Shown: positions 25,431 to 35,276 of the stretch, one piece after another
Layout of the letters: every line of letters begins with the position of its first letter
How positions within the stretch are numbered: the first letter of the stretch is position 1
Origin: Stenotrophomonas sp. SAM-B
GTDB taxonomy: Bacteria; Pseudomonadota; Gammaproteobacteria; Xanthomonadales; Xanthomonadaceae
Assembly: GCF_013387485.1 (NCBI RefSeq)
Contig: NZ_JABBXB010000002.1
Coordinates: 248,001 to 312,000, forward strand
Length of the DNA stretch: 64,000 bases
Reading direction: 5' to 3'
The notes under the pieces: generated by a model
What the model was told of the DNA's origin: nothing
The model's input: only the letters and a program-made list of their open reading frames with translations
Database searches by the model: none
Translations under genes and position numbers: made by a program

Positions 25431-27154
25431 GCGGCGCATCCCAGGGCACGGCGGCACTGCTGGCGCAGCTGCGTGGCGTCGTCGGCGATGCGCACGTGCT
25501 GTCCGGCGACAAACCGACCCGGCGCTTCCGCAAGGGCTATCGCTTCGGCGACGGCCCGGTGCTGGCGGTCGTCCGCCCGGGCACGCTGCTGGAGCAGTGG
25601 TACGCCCTGCAGGCGGTCGTGGCGGCCAACGCCATCGTGATCATGCAGGCGGCCAACACCGGCCTCACCGGTGGCTCCACGCCCGATGGCGCGGAGTATG
25701 ACCGCCCGGTGGTGATCATCAGCACCCTGCGCCTGACCGGCGTGCAGCTGATCAACGCAGGCCGCCAGGTCGTCTGCCTGCCGGGGGCGACGTTGGACCG
25801 GCTTGAAAAGGTGCTCGCACCGCTGGATCGCGAACCGCACTCGGTGATCGGCTCGTCGTGCATCGGGGCGTCGGTGTTGGGCGGGGTCTGCAACAATTCC
25901 GGTGGTTCGCTGGTGCGGCGCGGGCCCGCCTATACCGAGATGGCGCTGTTCGCACAGGTCGATGCCGATGGGCAGCTGCAGTTGGTCAACCATCTCGGCA
26001 TCGCGTTGGGGGACACCCCCGAGCAGATCCTGGAGCGGCTGCAGCGCGGCGACTACGCGGCTGCCGACGTGGACAACGACAACGACCGCGCCGCCTCCGA
26101 TCCGCGTTATGCCGAGCAGGTACGCCAGGTCGATGCGGCCACCCCGGCCCGCTACAACGCCGATCCCGCGCGGCATTACGAAGCCTCCGGCTCGGCCGGC
26201 AAGCTGGCGGTGTTCGCGGTGCGCCTGGACACCTTCGCGCGCGAGCCGGGCGAGGTGTTCTACATCGGCAGCAATGCGATGGAGGACCTCACCGCGATCC
26301 GTCGCCACCTGTTGACTGCCTTCGAGCGCCTGCCGATCTCCGGCGAGTACCTGCACCGCCAGGCGTACGACATCGGCGAACGCTACGGCAAGGACACCTT
26401 CCTGCTGATCGACCGCTTCGGCACCGCCCGGGTGCCGGCGGCGTTCGCGCTGAAGAGCCGGGTCGACGGCTGGTTCGAAAGTCTGGGCCTGCGCGGGGTC
26501 ACCGACCGGGTGATCCAGCTTGCGATGCAGTGCCTGCCCGGCCATCTGCCGGCACGCATGCGGCAGTTCCGGGATCGCTACGAGCACCACCTGCTGCTCA
26601 AGGTGTCAGCGGTGGATGCCTCGGCGACCGAGACTTTCCTGCGCAATCACTTCGCCGATAGCGAAGGGGACTTCTTCCAATGCACGGCCGAGGAGGGGCG
26701 CAAGGCATTCCTGCATCGGTTCGCCGTCGCCGGCGCGGCGGTGCGCTACCGCGAAGTCCATCGGCGCGAGGTCGAGGACATCGTGGCGCTGGACGTGGCC
26801 CTGCGGCGCGACGACCGCGCATGGGTCGAACAGCTGCCGGCGGCCATCGACGCCAAGCTGGCCGGCAAGCTGTATTACGGGCACTTCTTCTGCCACGTGT
26901 TCCACCAGGACTACATCGTGCGCAAAGGCGAAGATCCGCTGGCGATCGAGCATGCCATGTGGACCTTGCTGGACGCGCGGGGCGCCGAGTACCCGGCCGA
27001 ACACAACGTGGGCCATCTGTACCCGGCCAAGCCGGCCCTGGCGGCGTTCTATCAGCAGCTGGATCCGAGCAATACGTTCAATCCGGGCATCGGCCAGACC
27101 GAGAAGACGCGCGGCTGGGGCAGGGGCAGCTGCGACTGCACCCACCCCGGGTAG
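25427..27154 (+). CDS. dld: Quinone-dependent D-lactate dehydrogenase Dld
   Basis: A 575-residue FAD flavoprotein of the peripheral-membrane E. coli Dld type (571 residues). It contains the PCMH FAD-binding half ([44 protein letters not shown]) and the C-terminal membrane/substrate domain ending in [34 protein letters not shown]. It oxidises D-lactate to pyruvate, complementing LldD. Translation starts at GTG 25427, overlapping the lldD stop. Its TAG stop is built into the GTAG repeat that follows. Confidence 0.94.
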   Translation: MSGASQGTAALLAQLRGVVGDAHVLSGDKPTRRFRKGYRFGDGPVLAVVRPGTLLEQWYALQAVVAANAIVIMQAANTGLTGGSTPDGAEYDRPVVIISTLRLTGVQLINAGRQVVCLPGATLDRLEKVLAPLDREPHSVIGSSCIGASVLGGVCNNSGGSLVRRGPAYTEMALFAQVDADGQLQLVNHLGIALGDTPEQILERLQRGDYAAADVDNDNDRAASDPRYAEQVRQVDAATPARYNADPARHYEASGSAGKLAVFAVRLDTFAREPGEVFYIGSNAMEDLTAIRRHLLTAFERLPISGEYLHRQAYDIGERYGKDTFLLIDRFGTARVPAAFALKSRVDGWFESLGLRGVTDRVIQLAMQCLPGHLPARMRQFRDRYEHHLLLKVSAVDASATETFLRNHFADSEGDFFQCTAEEGRKAFLHRFAVAGAAVRYREVHRREVEDIVALDVALRRDDRAWVEQLPAAIDAKLAGKLYYGHFFCHVFHQDYIVRKGEDPLAIEHAMWTLLDARGAEYPAEHNVGHLYPAKPALAAFYQQLDPSNTFNPGIGQTEKTRGWGRGSCDCTHPG

Positions 27155-27222
27155 GGCCACCCCATGGGTGGCTGTGCGGCGTATCGCAGGTTTCAGAGCA
27201 GCCACCCATGGGGTGGCTCTAC
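27151..27222. repeat. Paired GTAG palindromes after dld
   Basis: A dimeric element: GTAG-GGCCACCCCATGGGTGGC and its inverted partner GCCACCCATGGGGTGGCTCTAC face each other over about 25 bp, so the RNA could fold into two small hairpins or one long one. The GTAG at 27151-27154 supplies the dld stop codon. It probably ends or stabilises the lactate operon transcript. Confidence 0.8.
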
Positions 27223-27232
27223 CTGCGGAGAA

Positions 27233-27538
27233 TCATTCGCAACGGACAGCGGTGATCACGTTGTCCTTGTCGATGAACACACGCAGGCGATCCTGGCGCA
27301 GGTCGCGCGACGTGATCGTGGCCGGGCCGATCGGGTTGATCAGGCCGGCGCCGCTCTGCAGCAGCAGCTTGCGCATGTTCGCCTGGTCGGCCGGCTGCCC
27401 GATGGCCCAGCCCAGTTCGTCGGCCTTGCACAGGCCCGGGCCCTTGATTTCCGGCCCCGGCGAGCTGACGCAGGCGGTCAGCGACAGGGTGCCTGCGAGC
27501 ATGATCGCGGCGAGGGGATAACGGGAAAGGGGTGCCAT
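27233..27538 (-). CDS. Lipoprotein of the I78 peptidase-inhibitor type
   Basis: A 101-residue lipoprotein. The lipobox LSLTAC puts the lipidated cysteine at about residue 23, after signal MAPLSRYPLAAIMLAG. The mature part (GPGLCKADELGWAIGQPADQ, then a strand-rich segment ending DRLRVFIDKDNVITAVRCE) has the small fold and terminal cysteine of the I78 inhibitor family, with a probable disulphide between its two cysteines. Related proteins inhibit serine proteases, often in the periplasm. The family call is by eye. Confidence 0.72.
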   Translation of the reverse strand: MAPLSRYPLAAIMLAGTLSLTACVSSPGPEIKGPGLCKADELGWAIGQPADQANMRKLLLQSGAGLINPIGPATITSRDLRQDRLRVFIDKDNVITAVRCE

Positions 27539-27708
27539 CGGGTCGCTCCTGCGGGGTCAGGCGCCGACCATACCACCGCCACGTGCATCGTCGCGTGGTG
27601 GCCGCCCCGCGACCGTTCGACGCAGCCGGGTCGGCGTGCGGGGGCAGGGCGCTTCGCCCTGGGCGTTACACTGGCCCCTCTCAGAATCGGCCATGCCGGG
27701 AGTCGCGG

Positions 27709-28203
27709 GTGCTGCACGTGTTCATGCTTGGCGGGCGGCATGCCCGGGCCCGGATCGAGGTGCACGACGTCGCCTTCGCCAATGTCGATGCCATCGAGGA
27801 GGCTTACCCGCAGCTGCGCCAGGACTGGTTCGGCGAACGCAGGGGGCTGCATGTCGATGGCTGGCTCGCGGTGGATGGGGTGGAGGAGTACCGGGTGCGG
27901 TTTGCCGATGTCGCACCTGCGGCCGGCGCGCCGCGGCTGTATTTCCTCAATCTCGGCGGGTACGCCGCAGGCGCGCTGGGCGAGGCGCATGACTACCGGT
28001 TGCTGGTCGCCACCGATGTCGAGGAGGCCAAGCGCAAGGCCAAGGGCCTGCGTGATGCCAGCTGGTTCAAGCCGCATACCGACGCGCTGCTGGAGGTGGA
28101 TGACTGCATCGCCATCGACCAGGTCGGCGGCCGCCATGTGCAGCTCGAGCGCGGCGGGCACCGCGGGATCACCCTGGTCAGTGACTACATCGTGATCGGC
28201 TGA
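27709..28203 (+). CDS. DUF1543 domain protein
   Basis: A 164-residue protein with two repeated alpha/beta segments, LHVFMLGGRHARARIEVHDV and RLYFLNLGGYAAGALGEAHD, each followed by a helical VDAIEE/VEEAKRKAKGLRD stretch. This is the DUF1543 pattern, of unknown function in proteobacteria. GTG 27709 is the likely start; in-frame sequence upstream looks non-coding. No neighbour explains its role. Confidence 0.72.
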   Translation: MLHVFMLGGRHARARIEVHDVAFANVDAIEEAYPQLRQDWFGERRGLHVDGWLAVDGVEEYRVRFADVAPAAGAPRLYFLNLGGYAAGALGEAHDYRLLVATDVEEAKRKAKGLRDASWFKPHTDALLEVDDCIAIDQVGGRHVQLERGGHRGITLVSDYIVIG

Positions 28204-28303
28204 GCGGACCCGATTGCCCGCGGCCATGCCGCTGGCGCATAGTGTCGCGGTCCTATGAGGTCCGGCGCTGTCGCCGCGACAGATCAACCAACGGAAGTAG
28301 AAC

Positions 28304-28930
28304 ATGCAGAGCAGGAAGATCACGGCCGCGCTGATCGTGACACTGGGAATGACGATGGCGGGCAGCGCCGCTGCGGCCGAGCCGGACGCGCCGGTCTTCG
28401 GTGGCTGGCGCAACCTGCATTCGGCCAGTGGCGCCGAGCCGGTCCTGCGCAACCAGCCGTTTGCGATCCTGCCGCGCGAGGTCGCCAAGGGCGAGCGTTT
28501 CGCGATCCTCGACCGCGAGAACAAGCAGGTGGTGTGCTGCCTGGTGGTCGACAGTGAGCGCCTGGATGCGATCGCGCTGGAAACCCGCTACCGGCTGCCC
28601 GGGGTCTGGATCGCCGACCTGCTTGGCAACGAGGACTACAACCGCCGGCACGGCGACCCGCATGTGTTCGCGATGAAGCGCGAGGGCGAGCTGGTCGACC
28701 ACGTCTTCTCGCAGGACGGCGGCGGCTACAGCGACCTCGGCGGTCTGCTGCTGCCTGCGGGTGCTGCGCTGGAAGAGGGCGGCAGCATCAAGCTTGGCGC
28801 CACCCGCTACCGGCTGCAGGCGCAGTCGCAGCGCTTCGCCGATGACAATGGCGCGCTGGATCGCTACACCCTGCAGCCGCCGGCACCCGCCGCGCCGGTG
28901 GTGGTCGAGGTGCCTTACAGCACGTACTGA
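28304..28930 (+). CDS. Secreted protein of unknown function
   Basis: A 208-residue exported protein with signal peptide MQSRKITAALIVTLGMTMAGSAAA. The mature part contains adjacent cysteines in VVCCLVVDS and a proline-rich C-terminus (PPAPAAPVVVEVPYSTY). No family recognised. GGAAG lies ahead of the ATG. It is followed by the CDP-diacylglycerol hydrolase gene. Confidence 0.65.
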   Translation: MQSRKITAALIVTLGMTMAGSAAAAEPDAPVFGGWRNLHSASGAEPVLRNQPFAILPREVAKGERFAILDRENKQVVCCLVVDSERLDAIALETRYRLPGVWIADLLGNEDYNRRHGDPHVFAMKREGELVDHVFSQDGGGYSDLGGLLLPAGAALEEGGSIKLGATRYRLQAQSQRFADDNGALDRYTLQPPAPAAPVVVEVPYSTY

Positions 28931-29017
28931 CACGGAAGCGACAGAACCGGCACGGTACAATCGCGCCCGCCCGTCGGCATCGCTGCTGCGGGCCTGTTTC
29001 CTTGTCCGAGCCTGTCC

Positions 29018-29818
29018 GTGATCGCCCGATTGTCCCTGTCCTGCGCGCTGCTGCTGTTGGCCGCCTGCGCCACGCCGGCCCGGCCGCCGGCCGCACCGCC
29101 TGCCAAACTGCCTGCCAATCCGGACGCGCTGTGGGGCATCATCCAGCGCGACTGCGCGGGCGATGCAGCGCCGCGCGGGAGCTGCCTGGCGGTAGCCGCC
29201 GAGGCGCATCGCCGCGATGTACTGCTGAAGGACTCGCATGGCCACTATCAATTTCTGCTGCTGCCCCTGGACCGGGTCTCGGGCATCGAAAGCCCGGCGC
29301 TGCTGAGGGCCGGTGCGCCGAACTACTTCGCCGCCGCCTGGGCCGCCCGCAGCCACACCGAGCAGGCACTGGGCCGGGCGCTGCCGCGCGATGTGGCCAG
29401 CCTGGCCTTGAACTCCCCGCATGGCCGCTCCCAGCACCAGTTGCACATCCACGTGGATTGCCTGCGTGCCGATGTCCTGGGCCAGCTGCGCCGGCTGCAG
29501 CCTGCCATCGGCAGCGACTGGCAGCCGTTGCCGGAGCCGCTGCGCGGACATGCCTATCTGGCCCGACAGCTGCCGGGTGCCGAGCTCACCGCCAATCCGG
29601 TGCGCCTGCTGGCGGCCCACCTGGCCGACCCCGCCGATATCGGCAACTGGTCGCTGGTGGTGGCGGGACGGACCGATGCAGCCGGCGCGCCTGGCTTCGT
29701 GTTGCTGGCCACCCGGCTTGACCTGGCAGCCGGCAACAAGGCCAGCGGCGAGGAACTTCAGGACCATGCGTGCGCCGTGCTGACCGGCGCGGCTGGTCCG
29801 CTGGATGGCGTGCTGTGA
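29018..29818 (+). CDS. cdh: CDP-diacylglycerol diphosphatase (Cdh)
   Basis: A 266-residue membrane-associated hydrolase with an N-terminal lipoprotein-like signal (LSCALLLLAAC). The diagnostic motif is SQHQLHIHVDCLRADVL, the HIT-like HxHxH centre that hydrolyses CDP-diacylglycerol to phosphatidate and CMP. Other Cdh segments are LWGIIQRDC, PNYFAAAWAAR and GSDWQPLPEPLRGHAYLAR. GTG 29018 is the likely start. The active site faces the periplasmic side in homologues. Confidence 0.9.
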   Translation: MIARLSLSCALLLLAACATPARPPAAPPAKLPANPDALWGIIQRDCAGDAAPRGSCLAVAAEAHRRDVLLKDSHGHYQFLLLPLDRVSGIESPALLRAGAPNYFAAAWAARSHTEQALGRALPRDVASLALNSPHGRSQHQLHIHVDCLRADVLGQLRRLQPAIGSDWQPLPEPLRGHAYLARQLPGAELTANPVRLLAAHLADPADIGNWSLVVAGRTDAAGAPGFVLLATRLDLAAGNKASGEELQDHACAVLTGAAGPLDGVL

Positions 29819-29937
29819 GGCGTGGCAGATCGCACGATTGAAACAAAAACCGCGGACGTGGCACGTTATAGTGGCCGTTCAATGCGGTTCCCGCTTTCGC
29901 GCCCGGGCTGACTGGCGCGTCGTATCCGACTGATTCC

Positions 29938-30705
29938 ATGACTGCTGAAACCACGACTCCGCCCGCCGCTGCGCCGTCCCAGGCCACCGGTCCGCTGTTC
30001 TACCAAGCGCCCGTGCCGCTGCGCTCGGATCTGCATGCCGCCTGGCGCCTGGTGCCCGACACCGCGCATTTTGCTGCGGATACCAATGCGATCCCCGCCG
30101 TGATCGGCGAGTTCGGCTCGCTGGCCCAGCATTACCCGATCATCTTCACCGGCAAGGATGCGATGCCGCTGGTGGCCGTGGGTCTGGCCCAGCGCAATCT
30201 GTTCGTTGCCAATGACCTGTGGGATGAGCAGAGCTACGTGCCCGCCTACGTGCGTCGCTACCCGTTCGTGTTCATGCAGGCCGGCGAGCAGGACGAGTAC
30301 GTGCTCGCGCTGGACTCGGCCGCCCGGCAGGTCAACCAGGGCCAGAGCGAGGACGGCCTGCCGCTGTTCCAGGATGGCAAGGCGACCGAGGTGGTCGACA
30401 ACGCCATGCGCTTCTGCGGCGATTACACCCGCGAGCATGATGCGACCCGTCGCTTCACTGCAGCCCTGATCGAGAACAGCCTGCTGATCGACCGCAATAT
30501 CGACGTCACCCTGGCCGATGGCCGGCAGATGTCGATCAACGGTTTCCAGGTCGTGGACGTGGAGAAATTCGCCGCGTTGCCGGATGCCACCGTGGTGGCC
30601 TGGCACCGCAACGGCTGGCTGGCGCTGGTGCATCACCACCTGAGCTCGCTCGCACGCTTCAGCGCGCTGGTGAACCGCCAGAGCGCACTGCCTGCCGACG
30701 CCTGA
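29938..30705 (+). CDS. SapC family protein
   Basis: A 255-residue protein of the SapC family, beginning near ATGPLFYQAPVPLRSDLHAAWRLV and containing HYPIIFTGKDAMPLVAVGL, YVRRYPFVFMQAGEQDEYVLAL and INGFQVVDVEKFAAL. SapC-like genes sit next to TonB-dependent receptors in Xanthomonadales and Caulobacterales and are thought to act with them, but their biochemistry is unknown. This one precedes a receptor, separated by a terminator-like hairpin. Confidence 0.85.
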   Translation: MTAETTTPPAAAPSQATGPLFYQAPVPLRSDLHAAWRLVPDTAHFAADTNAIPAVIGEFGSLAQHYPIIFTGKDAMPLVAVGLAQRNLFVANDLWDEQSYVPAYVRRYPFVFMQAGEQDEYVLALDSAARQVNQGQSEDGLPLFQDGKATEVVDNAMRFCGDYTREHDATRRFTAALIENSLLIDRNIDVTLADGRQMSINGFQVVDVEKFAALPDATVVAWHRNGWLALVHHHLSSLARFSALVNRQSALPADA

Positions 30706-30731
30706 GCCCAGGCGCACGCGAAGTCACGCAG

Positions 30732-30757
30732 ACGGCGGCCGCAGGGCCGCCGTTTTT
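30732..30757 (+). terminator. Rho-independent terminator after sapC
   Basis: ACGGCGGCC-GCAG-GGCCGCCGT is a perfect 9-bp stem with a 4-base loop, followed directly by a run of Ts (TTTTTCGTTG). It probably separates sapC from the TonB receptor transcript or attenuates read-through. Confidence 0.85.
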
Positions 30758-30903
30758 CGTTGCTTAGGCGAAATATCGATAAGCATATCCCGGGCGGTCA
30801 TTTCCCCCTTTTCCGCCTGTTCAGCAGAATCACGGCCCCTTCCTCACTACGCTCCGGCACGGGCCTGCCCGCGACGGGACGTAGCTCTTTACCGGAATTC
30901 TGC

Positions 30904-33627
30904 ATGTCTGTGCTGTATCGCCCGCTGCGTCGGCGGGCCCTGGTTCTGTCGTTGTTGCCCCTGCTTGGCGCAGGCTCCCTGGTCCACGCCGCCGATGCGC
31001 CGACCCAGCTCGATGCGGTCACGGTCACCGGCTCGCGCATCCCCCGCGCCAGCGTGGAAGGCCCCTCCCCGGTAACGGTGATCACCCAGGAGCAGATCGA
31101 GGCGCAGGGCTATCGCAGCGCATTCGAAGCACTCAGCGCGCTGACCGAGAACACCGGCAACGTGCAGGGCGAGGACTTCGGCAACACCTTCACCCCGGCA
31201 GCCAATACGATCAATCTGCGTGGCCTGGGCCCGAACCGCACGCTGGTGCTGGTCAACGGCCGCCGCCAGTCCGATTACCCGCTGGCTTACGAAGGCTCGG
31301 TCAACGTGGTCAACCTGGCCAACATCCCGAGTGCGCTGATCGACCGGATCGAAGTGCTGGCCGGTGGTGCGTCGGCGGTGTACGGCTCGGATGCGATCGC
31401 CGGCGTGGTCAACATCATCCTCAAGAAAACCTATGACGGCGTCGGCATCAATGTCCGTGCCGGTACCACCGAGCAGGGCGGCGGTGACAACCAGCGCCTG
31501 CAGGCCGTGGGCGGCGGTTCGGGCGAGCAGTGGGACGCGATCTTCGGCCTGGAGATCGCCAACCGCAAGGCCATCTACGGCTCGCAGCGCGATTTCATGG
31601 ACTCGCTGACCGACGACCCGCGTGGCGTGGACCCGCTGGCAACGGCGGTGGTCTATCGCCGCAACGCGTCCACCAACAACTACATCGATCCCGGCACCGA
31701 CGGTTGCGATGCCTCCAGCACGCTCTACGGCGGCAGTGTGTTCCGCGCGCAGAACCCGCGCCAGGGCTGGTACTGCGGCAGCAATGAAGCCTCGCCGACG
31801 TTCTGGACCGTGCAGACCGAGAAGCGCAACATCGATGCCTACAGCGCCGTGACCTGGCGTTTGAACGATCGCCAGGAACTGTTCGCCGATGCGGCCATCG
31901 GCACTGCGCGCATCTACAACAACACGCGTGCGCCGAGCTGGACCTCTTCGCGCAACTACTTCTACAACCAGAACAGCGGTCAGCTGGAAAGCTGGTACCG
32001 GCGGTTCGCGCCGGAAGAGATCGGCGGCGTACAGCGCAACGCCAACCGCTTCCTGGAGCAGTCGTGGTCGTTCAACGTTGGTGCGCGCGGCAGCATCGGC
32101 GGCTCGGACTGGGACTACGAAGCGGCCTACAGCCGCTCGCGCTATGAGAACAGGACGCAGCGTCCGGGCCTGCTGGTCGGCATCAACGAGTATCTGCTCG
32201 GCCCGCAGCTGGGCACCCGCAACGGGGTGGAGGTGTATGCACCCGATCCGTCACGTCTGTACCAGCCGCTGACCCCGGGTGAGTACGACGGTCTGTCGGA
32301 CCGTTACGAGAGCCGCAACGCGGCGTGGCTGCAGACCGCCAGCGTCAGCGTCAACGGCCAGCTGTTCGATCTGCCCGGCGGCCGTGCCGCGCTGGCAGCG
32401 GTGGTCGAGGCCGGCAGCCAGGGCTACAGCAACCGCCCGGACCCGGCATTGGGCCAGGGCGTGTTCTGGAACCTCAATGCCGGCATTCCCGCCGGTGGCG
32501 AACGTGATCGCTATGCGGCCGGCGTGGAGCTGCAGCTGCCGTTGCTGGAGCGCCTGACCGCGACTGTCGCCGGCCGCTACGACCAGTACCGCGCGGCCGG
32601 GGACCACCTGGGCAAGGCGACCTGGAGCACCGGCCTGGAGTTCCGCCCGTTCGATACGTTGCTGCTGCGCGCCAGTGCGGCGACCAGCTTCCGTGCGCCG
32701 GACATGAACTATGTGTTCGCGACCGAAACGCGCGGCTACAACCCCGGCATGACCGACTACTGGCGCTGCCGCAGTGCCGGCCAGGCCTATGACGACTGCG
32801 ACTTCAGCGGACTGGCGATCGACTACACCAGCGGCGCCAACCCGCAGCTGCAGCCGGAGACCGCGAAGTCCTATGGCCTGGGCTTCGTGTGGTCGCCGTC
32901 GGCGAATCTGGATTTCACTGCCGACTACTACGACATCCGCATCGACGACGAGGTCACCAACCTCGACGCCACGCGCATCCTCAAGGATGAAGCAGATTGC
33001 CGTCTCGGCCAGACCGTGGGCGGCGACGCGCGCGATATCGGCTCGGCGCAGTGCCAGGACGCGCTGCGCCGGGTGATCCGCAACCCGGCCGATGCCGCGG
33101 TGCAGCCGAACCAGGTGGTGCGCGTGCTGATCAACCCGATCAACGCCGCTTCCGAAACCGTGCGCGGCATCGACCTGAAGTCGAACCTGCGCTGGGATGC
33201 CGGTCGCTACGGTCGCTTCTCCGCGCGAGCGGCGTACTCGCTGGTGATCGATCACAGCTACCGCCAGTTCGCCGGTGACGAGGTCCAGGACCAGCGCAAC
33301 TCGCTGGATTCCTACCAGTGGCGCAGCAAGGTCAACGGCAGCGTGACCTGGGCGATCAATGACTGGACCGCCACGCTGTACGGCATGCGCTACGGCTCGT
33401 TGCCGAAGACCGACGGCAGCGGCCGCATCGCCCCGTACATGACCTACAACGCCAGCCTGTATCGCAAGCTCAACGACAACGCCACGCTCGGCCTGATCGT
33501 CAACAACCTGCGCGACAGCCGTCCGCCCGCGGACAAGAACGGCGGTGGCTGGCCGTTCTATCCGGTCGGCAACTACGATCCGTACGGCCGCCAGTTGTGG
33601 CTGGAGTTCGACTACCGCTTCCTGTAA
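30904..33627 (+). CDS. TonB-dependent outer-membrane receptor
   Basis: A 907-residue receptor. After a signal peptide (RALVLSLLPLLGAGSLVHA) comes the TonB box-like QLDAVTVTGSRIPR, a plug domain with NLRGLGPNRTLVLVNGRRQ and IEVLAGGASAVYGSDAIAGVVNIILKK, and a long 22-strand barrel ending in the aromatic C-terminus LWLEFDYRFL. The plug type (TBDR with SapC neighbour) is typical of Xanthomonadales nutrient receptors; the ligand is not deducible. The ATG at 30904 is chosen by signal peptide and a weak GGA site. Confidence 0.92.
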   Translation: MSVLYRPLRRRALVLSLLPLLGAGSLVHAADAPTQLDAVTVTGSRIPRASVEGPSPVTVITQEQIEAQGYRSAFEALSALTENTGNVQGEDFGNTFTPAANTINLRGLGPNRTLVLVNGRRQSDYPLAYEGSVNVVNLANIPSALIDRIEVLAGGASAVYGSDAIAGVVNIILKKTYDGVGINVRAGTTEQGGGDNQRLQAVGGGSGEQWDAIFGLEIANRKAIYGSQRDFMDSLTDDPRGVDPLATAVVYRRNASTNNYIDPGTDGCDASSTLYGGSVFRAQNPRQGWYCGSNEASPTFWTVQTEKRNIDAYSAVTWRLNDRQELFADAAIGTARIYNNTRAPSWTSSRNYFYNQNSGQLESWYRRFAPEEIGGVQRNANRFLEQSWSFNVGARGSIGGSDWDYEAAYSRSRYENRTQRPGLLVGINEYLLGPQLGTRNGVEVYAPDPSRLYQPLTPGEYDGLSDRYESRNAAWLQTASVSVNGQLFDLPGGRAALAAVVEAGSQGYSNRPDPALGQGVFWNLNAGIPAGGERDRYAAGVELQLPLLERLTATVAGRYDQYRAAGDHLGKATWSTGLEFRPFDTLLLRASAATSFRAPDMNYVFATETRGYNPGMTDYWRCRSAGQAYDDCDFSGLAIDYTSGANPQLQPETAKSYGLGFVWSPSANLDFTADYYDIRIDDEVTNLDATRILKDEADCRLGQTVGGDARDIGSAQCQDALRRVIRNPADAAVQPNQVVRVLINPINAASETVRGIDLKSNLRWDAGRYGRFSARAAYSLVIDHSYRQFAGDEVQDQRNSLDSYQWRSKVNGSVTWAINDWTATLYGMRYGSLPKTDGSGRIAPYMTYNASLYRKLNDNATLGLIVNNLRDSRPPADKNGGGWPFYPVGNYDPYGRQLWLEFDYRFL

Positions 33628-33634
33628 TCGCCTC

Positions 33635-33665
33635 GCGGGCCCGGCAATGCCGGGCCCGCTGCGTT
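33635..33665 (+). terminator. Stem-loop terminator after the TonB receptor
   Basis: GCGGGCCCGGC-AAT-GCCGGGCCCGC is a perfect 11-bp stem with a 3-base loop eight bases after the receptor stop. The tail (TGCGTTTGG) is T-poor but the stem is very stable. It lies between convergent genes. Confidence 0.75.
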
Positions 33666-33687
33666 TGGATGCAGGTATCGCTGGCGC

Positions 33688-34326
33688 TCAGAGCATCATC
33701 CCGCCCAGCACCGCCAGGGCCAGTGCGATGAGCAGGACACCGGACAGGCGCTCGATCCACGGCAATGCGCTGCTGAATCGTCGCATCACGGAGGCACGGC
33801 CGACCAGGCCCGCGACCAGTAGATCCCAGCCCAGCACCACCGAGAACATCCACAGCCCATAGAACACCCGCGTACCCGCAGTAGTGCCGGGTACGCTCAA
33901 CATCGCCGCGAGGCTGGCGTAGAACAGGGCATTCTTGGGATTCAACAGGGCTGACATTCCGCCCAGCGCGAAGGCACGGGCCCACCTGGATGAGGCGCGA
34001 TGGGCGGACGCTGATGTCGGCTGTTCTGCCATCGATGGTAGCGCTGCCGCACCCGCATGGCGCACGAACAGCGCGCCTACGTACAGCAGGAAGACGCAGC
34101 CCGCCACCTGGATCACCTGAAACAGCACGCTGCCGGACTGCAGCTCTGCCACCCCGGAGAAAGCCAGCGCAATGTAAATGCCGTTGGCGAGGGCAACGCC
34201 GATGCACGCGCCGCTGGCAATGCGCCAGCCCTGATGGATCGCCGTGCGCGCGATCAGGAAGAAGTCCGGCCCGGGCGACAACAGCGCCAGGAAGTGCACA
34301 GCAGCAACGAGCAGAAACTGTTCCAT
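33688..34326 (-). CDS. LysE/RhtB family amino-acid exporter
   Basis: A 212-residue transporter with about six membrane segments and the family motif LLSPGPDFFLIARTAIHQGWR near the N-terminus. The GALFVRHAG segment, GGMSALLNPKNALFYASLAAM and VLLIALALAVLGG complete the fold. LysE/RhtB proteins export basic or neutral amino acids or homoserine lactones. The ATG at 34326 is preferred to an in-frame extension reaching 34596, which would overlap the AraC gene. It lies 73 bp downstream of an AraC regulator on the same strand. Confidence 0.88.
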   Translation of the reverse strand: MEQFLLVAAVHFLALLSPGPDFFLIARTAIHQGWRIASGACIGVALANGIYIALAFSGVAELQSGSVLFQVIQVAGCVFLLYVGALFVRHAGAAALPSMAEQPTSASAHRASSRWARAFALGGMSALLNPKNALFYASLAAMLSVPGTTAGTRVFYGLWMFSVVLGWDLLVAGLVGRASVMRRFSSALPWIERLSGVLLIALALAVLGGMML

Positions 34327-34399
34327 GGGGCAGGCGTCAACGGGGCGCGTGACTGTGCCGGTCCTGCGTGATGCTGTATTGCACGATATTGCGCAGCGC

Positions 34400-35215
34400 T
34401 CAGCGGCGATAGCGACCTGGGGTAATGCCGGCGTGTGCCTTGAACAGGCGTTGAAAATGGCTCTGGTCTGCAAAGCCGAGTGCGTGGGCGACGTCGGCCA
34501 GCGCTTGCCCCCGGCCCAGTCGCTCCCGCGCGGCATTGACCCGTCGATTGAGCTGCCAGGCATGCGGGGTGAGTCCGGTGGCGCTGCGAAACGCACGGAT
34601 CACCGCGTAGCGGTTCATCCCGGTGCATGTAGCCAGGTCGGCCAGCGATACGCCTGACACAGGCGCGGCATCCAGCAGGGCGAAGGCCGGCTGCAGTCGC
34701 CTGCGCAGCTCCGGGCTTGTGTGCGGGGCGGGGATCGGAATCCCGGCAGCGACCTCGAGATCGTCGATGAAAGCGACCACGGCGGCTTCTTTCTCTGCGG
34801 GATCGGCGCCGGAGAACAGCAGGTCATTCATGTCGCAGAACGTCCGGTAGCGCGCCACGCTGCCGTCAATGCGGATCGGCGGCGCCGTTGCAGCCCCTGC
34901 CTCGATGGGTTGCCTGTCAGCCATGACCGCCGCCATCCATGCCGCATCCAGATGCAGCATCTGATAGCTCCAGGCGGTGTCGGGCGCTGGATTGCAGGCA
35001 TGGACACGGTGCGCTGGCACGATGACCAACGTGCCTGGCTGAAGGCGGTGCTGTCCACCCGGTGCGCCGCTGAAAATGCTCTCACCGGCATCCACGGCGC
35101 CGATCGACCAGGTGGGATGACTGTGCGGGCGGTAACAGGCCCGGCTGTTGCACGCGCGGCGTGACTCGACCCACGGCAGCTGGGGATCGCGCCAGAACGC
35201 GTTATCCGAGGCCAT
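34400..35215 (-). CDS. AraC-family regulator
   Basis: A 271-residue regulator with an N-terminal cupin-type sensing domain (HSHPTWSIGAVDAGESIF, LVIVPAHRVHACNP) and a C-terminal double helix-turn-helix: VSLADLATCTGMNRYAVIRAF and QALADVAHALGFADQSHFQRLFKAHAGITPGRYRR. It is upstream of and in the same direction as the LysE exporter, which it probably controls. ATG 35215 aligns with the family; an in-frame GTG at 35248 is possible. Confidence 0.88.
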   Translation of the reverse strand: MASDNAFWRDPQLPWVESRRACNSRACYRPHSHPTWSIGAVDAGESIFSGAPGGQHRLQPGTLVIVPAHRVHACNPAPDTAWSYQMLHLDAAWMAAVMADRQPIEAGAATAPPIRIDGSVARYRTFCDMNDLLFSGADPAEKEAAVVAFIDDLEVAAGIPIPAPHTSPELRRRLQPAFALLDAAPVSGVSLADLATCTGMNRYAVIRAFRSATGLTPHAWQLNRRVNAARERLGRGQALADVAHALGFADQSHFQRLFKAHAGITPGRYRR

Positions 35216-35276
35216 GCGGCCGGAAGGGTCGCGCTCGCGTATGCTCACCGCCTGAACTCACTGCAATCCATGAGCC

